A stretch of 64,000 bases of DNA from an uncultured Opitutia bacterium (GCA_903840415.1 CAIMFY010000101.1:1-64000), one strand, 5' to 3'; counted from the stretch's first letter, positions 8,693 to 17,508 are shown. Translations and numbers: made by a program. Notes: generated from the letters alone by a model not told the origin.

Positions 8693-9838
8693 ATGAGACG
8701 AATCGCCGCCGCCCTGTTCGCCTGCCTCGCCGCTGCTGCATCGCTCCTCGCCGCCGCCGATCCGGCGCCACTCCCCGACGGGCTCTACGCCGAGTTTGCC
8801 ACCCCGCGCGGCACCATCACCGTCGAGCTGTTTTACACGAAAGCTCCGCTGATGTGTGTGAATTTCACCGGCCTCGCCGAGGGCTCGCTCGCGCCGCGCG
8901 ACGGCCGGCCATTCTACACTGGCCTCACTTGGTATCGCGTCGTCCCCGGCTTCGTCATCCAAAGCGGCAACCCTGGCCTCAAGGACACCGACGACGAGGC
9001 GAAACCAATCCCGCATCGCTTCCCCGACGAGTTCGTCCCCGGCCTCCGCCACGATGCCGCTGGCATCCTCTCGATGGCCAACGCCGGCCCCGACACCAAC
9101 AGCTGCGAATTCTTCCTTACCCTCGCCTCCACCAACCGCCTCAACTACCTCCACTCCGTCTTCGGCCGCACCGTGCGCGGTCTCGATGTCCTCCCGCAGA
9201 TCAAGCAGGACGACCCCGTCGCGATCAAAATTCTCCGCCTCGGCGCCGCCGCCCGCGCCTTCAAAAACGATCCGGCGACGTTCGCCGCGCTCTCCGCCGC
9301 CGCGAAAAAATACTCCGCCGCCCGCGAACCCGGCCCGCTCGCCGCCTTCGACGATCCCGACAAACTCCTCCCCATCGATCCGCCGCGCGCGAAAAATTTT
9401 AACTTCAAACTCGCCAACTTCGAACGCACCACCGGCCTCCGGATCGCGGCCCGCGTTTTCGCCAAATCGCCCACCGCCGAGGATGACAGCGCCCCCGGCA
9501 AATTCATGAAAGCACTCGCCGCCAAACTCGGCGTGGAAAAACGCGGCGCCGTCGCCGCCTATTTCGCCGACGAGAAGGACTGGCGCGTCTGGCTCATCGG
9601 CGATTCCACCACGCCCTTCTTCGGCCGCCCCGCGACCGCCGAAGATCTGAAAGAAGACGGAGCCTTTCACCGCGTAAAGGACGCTTTCCTCACCGCCGCG
9701 CAAGCCGAAGGCGACGCCACCTTTGCCCAGCAGCAAAAATCCGCCCCGCCCGACAAGCCGCTGTCTCCCGGCCAAAACCTTAAACTCCAAACCGACGCCG
9801 TCCTCGATGGCCTCATTCTCAAGCTCGACCCAAAATGA
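8693..9838 (+). CDS. Secreted cyclophilin-type peptidyl-prolyl isomerase with C-terminal extra domain
   Basis: Predicted 381 aa. A signal peptide (MRRIAAALFACLAAAASLLA) is followed by a cyclophilin domain (about residues 30-180). Its motifs are GTITVELFYTKAP, FYTGLTWYRVVPGFVIQSG, GILSMANAGPDTNSCEFFLT and LNYLHSVFGRTVRG. The last roughly 200 residues are not cyclophilin. They contain FERTTGLRIAARVFAKSP and AVAAYFADEKDWRVWLIGD, which vaguely resemble TPM-type domains, but this is uncertain. The predicted role is periplasmic protein folding. The stop overlaps the start of the M20 hydrolase (ATGA), implying coupling. Confidence 0.85.
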   Translation: MRRIAAALFACLAAAASLLAAADPAPLPDGLYAEFATPRGTITVELFYTKAPLMCVNFTGLAEGSLAPRDGRPFYTGLTWYRVVPGFVIQSGNPGLKDTDDEAKPIPHRFPDEFVPGLRHDAAGILSMANAGPDTNSCEFFLTLASTNRLNYLHSVFGRTVRGLDVLPQIKQDDPVAIKILRLGAAARAFKNDPATFAALSAAAKKYSAAREPGPLAAFDDPDKLLPIDPPRAKNFNFKLANFERTTGLRIAARVFAKSPTAEDDSAPGKFMKALAAKLGVEKRGAVAAYFADEKDWRVWLIGDSTTPFFGRPATAEDLKEDGAFHRVKDAFLTAAQAEGDATFAQQQKSAPPDKPLSPGQNLKLQTDAVLDGLILKLDPK

Positions 9839-11175
9839 AACTCCGCCACCTCCTGCTGTCCTCTACGCTGCTCGCCACACCGCTCTTCGCTATCGATGCC
9901 GCCCTCCACGATCTCGTCGCGAAAAAAATTGCTGCCGATTATCCCGCCCTAGAGGCGTTCTACAAAGATCTCCACACGCACCCCGAACTTTCGCTCATGG
10001 AGGAAAAAACCTCCGCGAAAGTCGCCGCCGAACTCCGCACCGCGGGTTTCGAGGTCACGGAAAAATTCGGCGGTTACGGCGTCGTCGCCGTGTTGAAGAA
10101 CGGCCCCGGCCCGACGGTGCTCATCCGCAGCGATCTCGATGCGTTGCCCGTGCAGGAGGAAACCGGCCTGCCCTACGCGAGCACCGCCCGCGTGAAAGAT
10201 CTGACCGGCCGCGAAGTCGCGGTCATGCAGGCGTGCGGCCACGACATCCACATGTCGTGCCTCGTCGGCACCGCCCGCACCCTCGCGGCGTTGCGTGACC
10301 ACTGGAGCGGCACGCTCGTCCTCATCGGCCAGCCCGCCGAGGAGCGCGGCGTTGGTGCACGCGCCATGCTCACCGCGGGACTCTACCGGAAGTTTCCAAA
10401 ACCGGATTTCGCGCTCGCACTCCACGACAGCGCCACGCTCCCGGCTGGCACGGTTGGCACCGTCGAGGGCTTCATCATGGCGAACGTCGACACCGCCGAA
10501 ATCACCGTGCGCGGCCTCGGCGGCCACGGCGCCTACCCGCACACCACGAAAGATCCGATCGTGCTGGCGGCGCGCATCGTCGTCGCGCTCCAGACGATCG
10601 TCAGTCGCGAGACCCGGCCGATCGAGCCCGCCGTCGTCACCGTCGGCTCGATCCACGGCGGCACGAAATCGAACATCATTCCCGACGAGGTGAAACTCCA
10701 GCTCACGCTCCGCTCCTACTCGCCGAATGTCCGCGAGCACACCATCGAAGCGATCAAGCGCATCTGCCGCGGCGAGGCCATCGCCGCCGGCATCCCCGAC
10801 GACCGCATGCCGATCGTCACAATCGTCGAGGACGAGTTTACCCCGGCCACCTTCAACGATCCGGCGCTGACACGACGGGTGCGTGGCGCCTTCGTCGACT
10901 GGTTCGGCGCCGACCCCGTCAAGTCGATCGATGCCGAAATGGGCGGCGAAGATTTCAGCCAGTTCGGGCTCACGGTGGAAAAAGTCCCGATCTGCCTGTT
11001 CCGGCTCGGCGCCGTCGATCCGGCGAAGGCGGCCGAGAGCCAGCGCACTGGCGTGCCGCTGCCGTCGCTGCACTCCAGCAAATTTGCCCCAGTGCCCGAA
11101 CCAACGATCAGGACCGGCATTACAGCGATGACCGCAGCTGTGGTGGAATTGCTGCCTAAGAAGTCTTTGCAATGA
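9835..11175 (+). CDS. Secreted M20D-family amidohydrolase/peptidase
   Basis: Predicted 446 aa with signal peptide MKLRHLLLSSTLLATPLFA. M20D metal-site motifs are all visible: QACGHDIHMS (Cys/His ligands), QPAEERGVGARAM (Glu), ALHDS (His) and LHSSKFAP (His). The DLDALPVQEETG and GGHGAYPHTTKDPI segments are also family-typical. Such enzymes hydrolyse N-acyl amino acids, hippurate-like amides or small peptides; the substrate here is unknown. The start overlaps the cyclophilin stop by 4 bp, so the two secreted proteins are probably co-translated. Confidence 0.88.
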   Translation: MKLRHLLLSSTLLATPLFAIDAALHDLVAKKIAADYPALEAFYKDLHTHPELSLMEEKTSAKVAAELRTAGFEVTEKFGGYGVVAVLKNGPGPTVLIRSDLDALPVQEETGLPYASTARVKDLTGREVAVMQACGHDIHMSCLVGTARTLAALRDHWSGTLVLIGQPAEERGVGARAMLTAGLYRKFPKPDFALALHDSATLPAGTVGTVEGFIMANVDTAEITVRGLGGHGAYPHTTKDPIVLAARIVVALQTIVSRETRPIEPAVVTVGSIHGGTKSNIIPDEVKLQLTLRSYSPNVREHTIEAIKRICRGEAIAAGIPDDRMPIVTIVEDEFTPATFNDPALTRRVRGAFVDWFGADPVKSIDAEMGGEDFSQFGLTVEKVPICLFRLGAVDPAKAAESQRTGVPLPSLHSSKFAPVPEPTIRTGITAMTAAVVELLPKKSLQ

Positions 11176-11265
11176 CGGCGGCCGAATTGGCATTATTAAC
11201 TAAGAAATAACCGCATCCGCACACAATTGGCGGGCGTCTAGAGGGGAAACCTGTCTAATTGCCTC

Positions 11266-11285
11266 CGGCTGTTATTCCCCAGCCG
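11266..11285 (+). promoter_or_regulatory. Hairpin immediately before the pseudopilin start
   Basis: A perfect 6-bp stem (CGGCTG/CAGCCG) with an 8-nt loop spans 11266-11285 and ends 6 nt before the ATG at 11292. It occupies the position where a ribosome-binding site would be. No Shine-Dalgarno sequence is seen around it. It could modulate translation or stabilise the mRNA; this is inference only. Confidence 0.4.
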
Positions 11286-11291
11286 TTTATC

Positions 11292-11669
11292 ATGCTTACC
11301 TCATCCGTCCGTGGTTCTGGTCAGAATATTCGCGTCCTCCGGGGGTTTACTCTCGTTGAAATCATGATTGTCGTCGTCATTATCGGCATGCTGGCTGCGA
11401 TGGCGATTCCCGGGTTCCAAAAAGTCCGCACCGCCTCGCAAGACAAGGCCGTGCTCAACAATGCCCGCCAGCTCGCCGCCGCCGCCGACCAATATTTTCT
11501 GGAAAACGGCGTATCGTCGGTGACCCAGGGCGGTCTCGTTGGCTCCACGAATTATGTGAAGGCGCTCAACACGGTAGCCAACGAAACCTATCCAACTAGC
11601 TTCACGCAAGGTGTGGCGATCACCGTCTCCGGTATCGGCGGCGCTCGCACCATCACCTACGGCCTGTGA
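11292..11669 (+). CDS. Prepilin-type (type II secretion/type IV pilin-like) protein
   Basis: Predicted 125 aa. The class III signal is RGFTLVEIMIVVVIIGMLA, with cleavage expected after Gly, Phe at +1 and Glu at +5 of the mature form. A hydrophobic N-terminal helix is followed by a short globular part. The start at 11292 gives a leader of about 14 residues, more typical than the longer extension from 11259. It is a lone gene with an AT-rich upstream patch (about 11190-11210) that probably contains its promoter. Many Opitutus-type genomes carry large families of such stand-alone pseudopilins. The assembly system is not in this window. Confidence 0.85.
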   Translation: MLTSSVRGSGQNIRVLRGFTLVEIMIVVVIIGMLAAMAIPGFQKVRTASQDKAVLNNARQLAAAADQYFLENGVSSVTQGGLVGSTNYVKALNTVANETYPTSFTQGVAITVSGIGGARTITYGL

Positions 11670-11759
11670 TTTGAGCGTCCAGCGGTAGGTCGGTGGAAAC
11701 CGCATCTGTGGGTTTGCAAATCGCGACGCTCCGCCCGTGATCGCTGGCGAATAGCATCC

Positions 11760-12293
11760 ATGCGCAGTTTCTTTTACCTTCTCCTGCTCGGTGTCGCCCT
11801 GGCCACGCTCGCCCTAGTGGTGCGCTCGGGAATAATCGCGCGCAAGAATCCCGGTCGACCCATCAACAGCGCGATGCGCGAGGCGATGAATGCCGATAAT
11901 CCGCAACTCAGCGCAGACGATACCGACCTGATTGAGCGGACCTACGGGAACGCGCACAAACTCCCGTCAGGGCTGCGCTACATTGTGCGCGCACCCGGCG
12001 AAGGTCCGCTCACGCCGCACGTCGGCGACGAGGTCATCTGCAACTACGCCGGTCGGTTGCTCGACGGCACGGCTTTCGACAGCTCCTATGCGCGCGGCGT
12101 GCCGTTCACCTTCCGCACCGGCACCGGCGGCGTGATCAAGGGCTGGGATGAGGCGTTCCTGACGATGCACAAGGGCGAGAAACGCACCCTCATCGTCCCG
12201 CACTGGCTCGGCTATGGCGAAAAAGGCCGGCCGCCAAAAATTCCCGGCAAAGCCACGCTGGTTTTCGAGGTCGAACTGCTGGACTGGCGCTGA
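11760..12293 (+). CDS. Membrane-anchored FKBP-type peptidyl-prolyl isomerase
   Basis: Predicted 177 aa. An N-terminal transmembrane anchor (about residues 3-22) precedes a periplasmic stretch and a C-terminal FKBP domain (about residues 70-177). Domain features are GDEVICNYAGRLLDGTAFDS, FTFRTGTGGVIKGWDEA, MHKGEKRTLIVPHWLGYGE and LVFEVELLDW. Active-site aromatic and Asp positions (YAGRL, FDSS, VIKGWDE, LGYG, F-V-L) follow the family pattern. It would assist folding of exported proteins. Confidence 0.88.
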   Translation: MRSFFYLLLLGVALATLALVVRSGIIARKNPGRPINSAMREAMNADNPQLSADDTDLIERTYGNAHKLPSGLRYIVRAPGEGPLTPHVGDEVICNYAGRLLDGTAFDSSYARGVPFTFRTGTGGVIKGWDEAFLTMHKGEKRTLIVPHWLGYGEKGRPPKIPGKATLVFEVELLDWR

Positions 12294-12305
12294 GGCCGCC
12301 GGACG

Positions 12306-12536
12306 TCAGTCGCGATTGCGCGTGATCGGCGCGCGCAGTCGATCGAGTAAACCAACATCGAACAACCGCCTTTTCTCCAACGGCGCTTCCCCATCGATTC
12401 GGGCCGCCGCGAGTGTCACCGCCAACAGCGTGCCCTGGGCCATACGGCGCACCAAGGCACGCCCTTTCACCTTGGATTTTTTCGACGTCGAGGCGCGAAC
12501 GACGGCAGAGATGATTTTGATGGCGCGACGCGGCAT
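12306..12536 (-). CDS. Small basic hypothetical protein
   Basis: A 76-aa frame beginning MPRRAIKIISAVVRASTSKK, basic at the N-terminus, with no recognised domain. Codon third positions are mostly G/C, like neighbouring genes. It fills the otherwise gene-free stretch 12294-12628 between the FKBP gene and the hexosaminidase. No family was recognised, so it could be a chance frame in GC-rich DNA. Apart from this frame nothing else is seen in the gap. Confidence 0.4.
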   Translation of the reverse strand: MPRRAIKIISAVVRASTSKKSKVKGRALVRRMAQGTLLAVTLAAARIDGEAPLEKRRLFDVGLLDRLRAPITRNRD

Positions 12537-12628
12537 GACGAAACCACCCAGACACAACCCGCGGCCGATTGCTCCTCATTTATTGTGTCATCGCGGCGAC
12601 GCCGTCACCGCGATTTCACTCACGTCCG

Positions 12629-14269
12629 CTATTTCGCAGGCAAGGCCGCTGCTGGCGCATCGTCCGTCGCCCGCGGCCGGCGATAATTAATTCCGATGCA
12701 ATCGAAACGCGCCAGCAGCGCGGGCAGACGCGCCTTAAAATCGACGTAATCTCGCTTCTCGCGCGGCGACCACACGACCTCCGCCAGCGCGCTCAACCGC
12801 GGCCAAGCGCGAAACTCGACTTTCGGCCAGCCTTGCAGGTGCTCGCTCCACAATTGGCCCTGCGCGCCGAGCACGTGCGCCTGAAATTGCGGCTCGAGCT
12901 CCGCCGGCATCGGCTCGAACGAATAAACTTTTTTCAGCGGCAGCGGCCCCCGGCCGATCTTTTCTCCCTCTTCCTCGGTCGTGCCCTCGTTGTAGTCGAG
13001 GTAAGTGTGCGAGGTCGGCGTCATCACCACATCGTGCCCGGCGCGCGCCGCCGCGATCGCCCACTTCACGTCGCGCCATGCCATCATCGTCGCACCCGCG
13101 GCGAGGCCGCCCTCCTGAATCTCGTCCCAGCCCACCAGCCGCCGGCCATGCGCCGACAGATAACTCTCCGTGCGCCGGATGAACCAGCTCTGCAACTCGT
13201 GCGCGTCCTTGAGCCCGTTCGCCTTGATAAAGGCCTGCGCCGTCGGCGACACGTTCCACTGATCCTTCTTCGCCTCGTCGCCGCCGATGTGGACGAACTC
13301 GCCCGGAAACAACGCAAGCACTTCGCCGAACACGTCGTCGAGAAACTGAAACGTCTCCGGCTTGGGCGCGTAGAGATACGGAAACACGCCCCAGCGCACC
13401 TGCACCGTCGGCGCATAACCCGGCGAGTCGTCGTTGCCCAATTGCGGGTAGCTCGCGATCGCCGCCGCGCTGTGCCCCGGCAATTCGATCTCCGGCATCA
13501 CGCGGATGAAGCGCGCCGCGGCATACGCCACGACCTCCACAATTTCGTCCTGCGTGTAGAAGCCGCCGTGCGGCACACCGTCGTCCGCCTTGTTGCCGCC
13601 CGCGACCGGCGACGACGCGCGCCACGCGCCGATTTCCGTGAGCCGCGGATATTTTTTGATCTCGATTCGCCAGCCCTGATCCTCGGTGAGGTGCCAGTGA
13701 AAGACGTTGAGCTTGTGCAACGCCATCTCGTCGAGGAACCGCTTCACGTCCGCGACGGTCACGAAATGCCGGCCCACATCGAGCAACGCCCCGCGCCACC
13801 CGAATCGCGGCCGGTCGGTGATCTCGACGGCTGGGACCTCGGCGCGGCCGCCCGCGGCGCGCACTCCGCCGCGCTCCATGTCGGGTGGCAGCAGTTGGCG
13901 CAGCGTCTGCACACCATAAAAAACTCCCGCCGCGGTCGCACCGCGAATCGTCACACCGTCCGCGTGGCTCGAAAGCGTGTAACCCTCGTCGCCGAGTTCG
14001 GTGCGCAACGCCGGCTCGATTGCGAGCGTGATGCCGCCCGCCGCCGCGCCCGAGGTCACGATCTGCAATCCACTCCAGCGCGCCAGCCAGTTCGCAACTG
14101 GAGTCGCGGCGGCAGCAGCGTGGATGTTGGTTTTCGCGGTGACGACGAACGGCGCGCCGTCGGTCACCCGTAGCGACGCCGGCGCCGGAATTATCGCGGG
14201 CGCGGCGAAAAGTTTAGCGACGAGGACAGTGGCCACGCTCAGCGCGAGGCCGAATCGAAAGGGGTTCAT
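12629..14269 (-). CDS. Beta-N-acetylhexosaminidase, GH20
   Basis: Predicted 546-aa secreted glycoside hydrolase. The start at 14269 gives signal peptide MNPFRFGLALSVATVLVAKL. An N-terminal GH20b-like domain (about residues 25-150) is followed by the (beta/alpha)8 catalytic domain with DVGRHF, HWHLTEDQGWR, EIELPGHS and HIGGDEAKK. The adjacent Asp-Glu (about residue 330) is the substrate-assisted catalytic pair. Later aromatics (MAWRD, TSHTYLDYN, GAQGQLWSEHL) line the GlcNAc pocket. It releases terminal GlcNAc/GalNAc from chitin-like or peptidoglycan fragments in the periplasm or outside. It lies 34 bp downstream of the YgjP-like gene on the same strand. Confidence 0.92.
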   Translation of the reverse strand: MNPFRFGLALSVATVLVAKLFAAPAIIPAPASLRVTDGAPFVVTAKTNIHAAAAATPVANWLARWSGLQIVTSGAAAGGITLAIEPALRTELGDEGYTLSSHADGVTIRGATAAGVFYGVQTLRQLLPPDMERGGVRAAGGRAEVPAVEITDRPRFGWRGALLDVGRHFVTVADVKRFLDEMALHKLNVFHWHLTEDQGWRIEIKKYPRLTEIGAWRASSPVAGGNKADDGVPHGGFYTQDEIVEVVAYAAARFIRVMPEIELPGHSAAAIASYPQLGNDDSPGYAPTVQVRWGVFPYLYAPKPETFQFLDDVFGEVLALFPGEFVHIGGDEAKKDQWNVSPTAQAFIKANGLKDAHELQSWFIRRTESYLSAHGRRLVGWDEIQEGGLAAGATMMAWRDVKWAIAAARAGHDVVMTPTSHTYLDYNEGTTEEEGEKIGRGPLPLKKVYSFEPMPAELEPQFQAHVLGAQGQLWSEHLQGWPKVEFRAWPRLSALAEVVWSPREKRDYVDFKARLPALLARFDCIGINYRRPRATDDAPAAALPAK

Positions 14270-14303
14270 TCCGGCAGTGTGGCGATTCTGAAAAATTTCC
14301 AAG

Positions 14304-15059
14304 CTACAATCCCACGAGCGCCCCGTTGCGCTTGATCCAGAGTTCCGCCTCGCGCCAGCCGGGGCAGACCTCCTCGACGCGCGCCCAAAACCGCGTCGAG
14401 TGATTCATTTCCCTGAGATGCATCAGTTCGTGATAAATGATGTAGTCGCGCACGAAGTCGGGCGTCTGCACGAGCCGCCAGTTCAGCGAGATCGTCCCGC
14501 CGGCCGAGCACGAGCCCCAGCGCGAGCGCTGGTTGCGCACAGACACTTGCTTCACATCCATGCCCGTGATTGCCGCCAGTTCCCACGTGCGCGCCGGCAA
14601 CTCGATCCGCGCGCGCCGCGCAAACTGCGCCTCGAGCGTCGGCCGCAGATCGCCATCGAGCCGCGCGGCGCGAAACACATCCGCCGCCACGCATACTTGC
14701 GGTTTCGGGCCGTCGACCGCCACGCGAATCTCCACCAACTCGCCGCGCCACAGGACCCGCGTGCCGATTGTCCAGATTTCCGCGGCGCGCGGACGCCGCT
14801 TGTGCCGCTCGCGCGCCCGCTCAAGCCAGTCGGCGTTTTGCGCCACGAACCGCTCCGCCTCGCGCACGGAACCGCGCACAGGAATCGTCGCGACCGCCAC
14901 GCCATCGCGCCGCAGCGTCAGTCGATAGCGATGCGCCCGCGGGCTGCGTTCAAACACGATGTCGTCTTGCGTGCGCAGCGGCTCCGTCGGCGGCGAGCGA
15001 TGCACGCCCGGTGCCGGCGAAAAAAGCCCGAACAGATCCTGTTGTTGCTCCGCGCCCAT
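14304..15059 (-). CDS. YgjP-type metal-dependent hydrolase (DUF45)
   Basis: Predicted 251-aa cytoplasmic zinc metallopeptidase-like protein. The family hallmark NQRSRWGSCS precedes the zinc motif YHELMHLREMNHS (HExxH, about residues 208-212) and a downstream W-R-E region. An N-terminal Arg-rich beta section (SPRAHRYRLTLRRDGVAVATIPV) is typical. Physiological substrates of YgjP proteins are not well defined. It sits 10 bp downstream of the phosphodiesterase gene in a minus-strand run. Confidence 0.85.
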   Translation of the reverse strand: MGAEQQQDLFGLFSPAPGVHRSPPTEPLRTQDDIVFERSPRAHRYRLTLRRDGVAVATIPVRGSVREAERFVAQNADWLERARERHKRRPRAAEIWTIGTRVLWRGELVEIRVAVDGPKPQVCVAADVFRAARLDGDLRPTLEAQFARRARIELPARTWELAAITGMDVKQVSVRNQRSRWGSCSAGGTISLNWRLVQTPDFVRDYIIYHELMHLREMNHSTRFWARVEEVCPGWREAELWIKRNGALVGL

Positions 15060-15069
15060 GAAGTCGCCG

Positions 15070-15504
15070 CTAGATTCGCACCGTCTCCCAGCGCGTCAAC
15101 TTTCCGCGCTCGACCGTCAGCCATGCAAAACTCGCTTCGCCCTCCCGCGGCTTCGAGATCGCACCCGGGTTGAGCCAGCGCACGCCGTCGCGCATTTCAT
15201 CACGCGCGACATGGGTGTGCCCGTGCAGCACCGCGGCCACTCCTGCCGGCACATGCGTGGGTGGGCGGTGCGTGAGGAAAAATTTCACGCCCTCGCGCCC
15301 CAACTCCAGTTCGAGCGGCCAAGCATCGTTCGCATCGCAGTTTCCGCGCACCACCACCAGCGGCAGCCCGATCTGCGCAAACTCAGCGAAAATTTCCGGA
15401 GCACACACGTCGCCGAGGTGCCAGATTTCGTCCGCTTCGCGCAGCCGCACCGGCAACGCCCGCGGGACGCGGTCGTGCGTGTCGGAAATCACCGCGATGC
15501 GCAT
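15070..15504 (-). CDS. YfcE/MJ0936-family metallophosphoesterase
   Basis: Predicted 144 aa, one compact calcineurin-like domain. The start at 15504 places MRIAVISDTHDR at the N-terminus, where the first metal-binding Asp and His belong. The other metal ligands are visible in EIWHLGDVC, VVRGNCD, FLTHRPPTH and VLHGHTHVAR, then LNPGAIS. These small phosphodiesterases act on bis-p-nitrophenyl phosphate-like diesters in vitro; the cellular substrate is unknown. It is divergent from the polymerase gene with 67 bp between starts. Confidence 0.88.
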   Translation of the reverse strand: MRIAVISDTHDRVPRALPVRLREADEIWHLGDVCAPEIFAEFAQIGLPLVVVRGNCDANDAWPLELELGREGVKFFLTHRPPTHVPAGVAAVLHGHTHVARDEMRDGVRWLNPGAISKPREGEASFAWLTVERGKLTRWETVRI

Positions 15505-15571
15505 CGATAGAAGTTGGTGAAGCCGCGCGGAATTTGACAGCGGTTTTTCACGGGCGAGAGTTCCCCGCGCC

Positions 15572-16849
15572 GTGCTCCGCAACCTCGCCATCGACTTCGA
15601 TTCGTTCTTCGCCTCCGTTGAGCAACAGGAGCGGCCGGAACTGCGCGGACGGCCCGTCGGCGTCGTGCCGGTGATGGCCGAGACCACCGGCTGCATCGCG
15701 ATCAGCATCGAGGCGAAGAAACTCGGGCTGAAGCGCAATGTCCGCGTCGCCGAGGCGCGCCAGCTTTGCCCCGGCATCGCCATCGTCGAATCACGCCCGG
15801 AGGTTTACATCGACTACCACCGCCGACTGAAAACGATCATCGAGTCGTGCGTGCCAGTGAAAAAAGTCCAGTCGATCGATGAGTTGGAGTGCGAGTTGAC
15901 CAAAGATTTCGCCGCCGCGCCCGAGCGCGCTCTCGCCCTCGCCCGCCAGATCAAGGCGAAGCTCGCCCGCGAGGCTGGCGAGTTCGTGCGCTGCTCGATC
16001 GGCATCGGGCCGAACTGGTTTCTCGCCAAGGTCGCCTCCGACATGGAAAAGCCCAACGGCCTCGTGCTGCTCGACGCCGCCGACATCCCGGGAAAATTGC
16101 TGCACCTGAAACTCTCCGACTTCTGCGGTATCGGAGACGCTATGGAAAAGCGCCTGCACGCCGCCGGGATCGACACCGTCGCCAAACTTTACGCGACGAG
16201 CAGCGCGCAACTCCGTGCGATTTGGGGCAGCGTCGAAGGTGCGCGCTTTCACTCGTGGATGAACGGCGGTTTACAGGAGCGTGAGGTGTCGCAGCACAAC
16301 ACCATCGGCCATGCCCATGTGCTCCCGCCGCAGGGTCGCAACGACGAGACCGCGCTCGCCGTGCTCCACCGCCTGCTGCAAAAAGCCGCGATGCGCCTGC
16401 GCCACACCGGCCACTACGCCGGCAGCCTGAGCCTTTCCGTGCGCTACCGCGACGACACGAACTGGAGCGACGATCGCCGCTTCAACGAAACTCAGGACAC
16501 GCTCCACTTCACCCACGTCCTCAACGAGCTCTGGACCCGCCGTCCCTGCGACCTGCGTGGCCGCCCGCCGCTGCAAATCGGCATCGCGCTCAGCCACCTG
16601 CTCGAAAGCGGCGGCCACACCGGCGACCTCTTCGATCAAAAAACTGAACCGACGCGCACGCGACTCCTCACCGCCGTCGACGAGCTCAACAAGACCTTCG
16701 GCAAGAACTCCGTCTATTTCGGCGGCGCCCACGGTGCCACTGACTACGCCCCGATGCGCATCGCCTTCACCCGCATCCCCGAGCCCGAACTTGAGGAGAT
16801 CGATGCTTCGCGTCAACGGCGACTGAAGCCAAAGAAGGAAACGCCCTAA
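15572..16849 (+). CDS. Y-family DNA polymerase (DinB/ImpB-like)
   Basis: Predicted 425 aa with a GTG start at 15572. The catalytic Asp and the following acidic region are in LAIDFDSFFASVEQ, and the second acidic motif is VQSIDELECEL. Family motifs RGRPVGVVPVM, CSIGIGPNWFLAKVASD, KPNGLVLL and the helix-hairpin-helix LSDFCGIGDAMEKRL are present. The C-terminal little finger runs from about residue 235. It performs error-prone translesion synthesis. The usual SIDEAYLD motif is SIDELECEL here, so it belongs to a diverged branch rather than textbook DinB. No LexA box was recognised upstream. Confidence 0.85.
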   Translation: MLRNLAIDFDSFFASVEQQERPELRGRPVGVVPVMAETTGCIAISIEAKKLGLKRNVRVAEARQLCPGIAIVESRPEVYIDYHRRLKTIIESCVPVKKVQSIDELECELTKDFAAAPERALALARQIKAKLAREAGEFVRCSIGIGPNWFLAKVASDMEKPNGLVLLDAADIPGKLLHLKLSDFCGIGDAMEKRLHAAGIDTVAKLYATSSAQLRAIWGSVEGARFHSWMNGGLQEREVSQHNTIGHAHVLPPQGRNDETALAVLHRLLQKAAMRLRHTGHYAGSLSLSVRYRDDTNWSDDRRFNETQDTLHFTHVLNELWTRRPCDLRGRPPLQIGIALSHLLESGGHTGDLFDQKTEPTRTRLLTAVDELNKTFGKNSVYFGGAHGATDYAPMRIAFTRIPEPELEEIDASRQRRLKPKKETP

Positions 16850-16867
16850 CTCACACCGCGAGCCGCC

Positions 16868-17348
16868 TCACCACCCGCGTTTCGCCGCAATCGCCTTCAA
16901 CTCTTTCACCGCGAGCAAATCCTTTTCTCGTCCGACCGCCTCCTTCGCTGCAATCAAGTCTTCGAGCGAAATGACGTGATATGTGCGGCCGCCGATCTCG
17001 AAATTCTCCGCCGAGTTTCTCAATCGGTGAAAATCGCCGACACCCAACACGGAGGAGAGAATGTCGACGACTCCGAAATCGGTTTCGAGGTAGAGATCCT
17101 GCACCGGGCCGGTCTTCAGAAATTCAAGAAACGAGAGTTTTTGTGGCGTCATTCGGTGCTTCGGGTGCCAGTCCGCCAAGATCGTGCGAAGTTTTTCCAC
17201 AGTGCTCGTCCGTGAGCACGACGCAAATGTCGAGGTCTCGTGTCATCAAGGCCGAGCCGTGCGTCACGGCTGCAAAACCGCCGATGATGACAAACTCCAA
17301 GCCCGAATCAGCGAGCCGGTGAAGGAGTCGATCGAAGTTTTGAATCAC
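16868..17348 (-). pseudogene. Nucleotidyltransferase-fold gene broken by a frameshift
   Basis: The first part, from a GTG at 17348, reads FDRLLHRLADSGLEFVIIGG, then an AAVTHGSALMTRDLDICV segment, the GG...TxDLDI signature of a minimal nucleotidyltransferase. At about 17201-17212 the frame must shift to continue as VEKLRTILADWHPKHRMTP and on through LETDFGVVDILSSVLG and GRTYHVISLEDLIAAKEA, the usual C-terminal half of this family. One extra base (or two missing) explains it. The C-terminal half alone could begin at a GTG at 17200 but would lack the catalytic Asp pair. It could be an assembly error rather than a true pseudogene. Confidence 0.75.
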
Positions 17349-17508
17349 GGACAGGACGGGCTTGCTGGAGTTCGAGCGCCATCTCCAGCGCAAGATTGTG
17401 TTGCCACCAACGCTTCTCCGGCGACAGCGCGAGATTCGAATCCAAAAAATCCAGATCGAACCCCGCACGGCGGGCGGCCTCGATGGCGGGATCGGTCGGC
17501 GGATTCAT
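17308..17508 (-). CDS. Small hypothetical protein preceding the nucleotidyltransferase
   Basis: Predicted 66 aa starting MNPPTDPAIEAARRAGFDLD. It contains DLDFLDSNLALSPEKRWWQHN and ALEMALELQQAR. Small proteins of this shape are often seen just before minimal nucleotidyltransferase genes, and here the 3' end overlaps the nucleotidyltransferase start by about 40 bp. The pair may be a toxin-antitoxin-like or otherwise coupled unit; that is inference. Upstream, minus-strand TATTAT at about 17545-17550 could be a -10 element. Confidence 0.6.
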   Translation of the reverse strand: MNPPTDPAIEAARRAGFDLDFLDSNLALSPEKRWWQHNLALEMALELQQARPVRDSKLRSTPSPAR

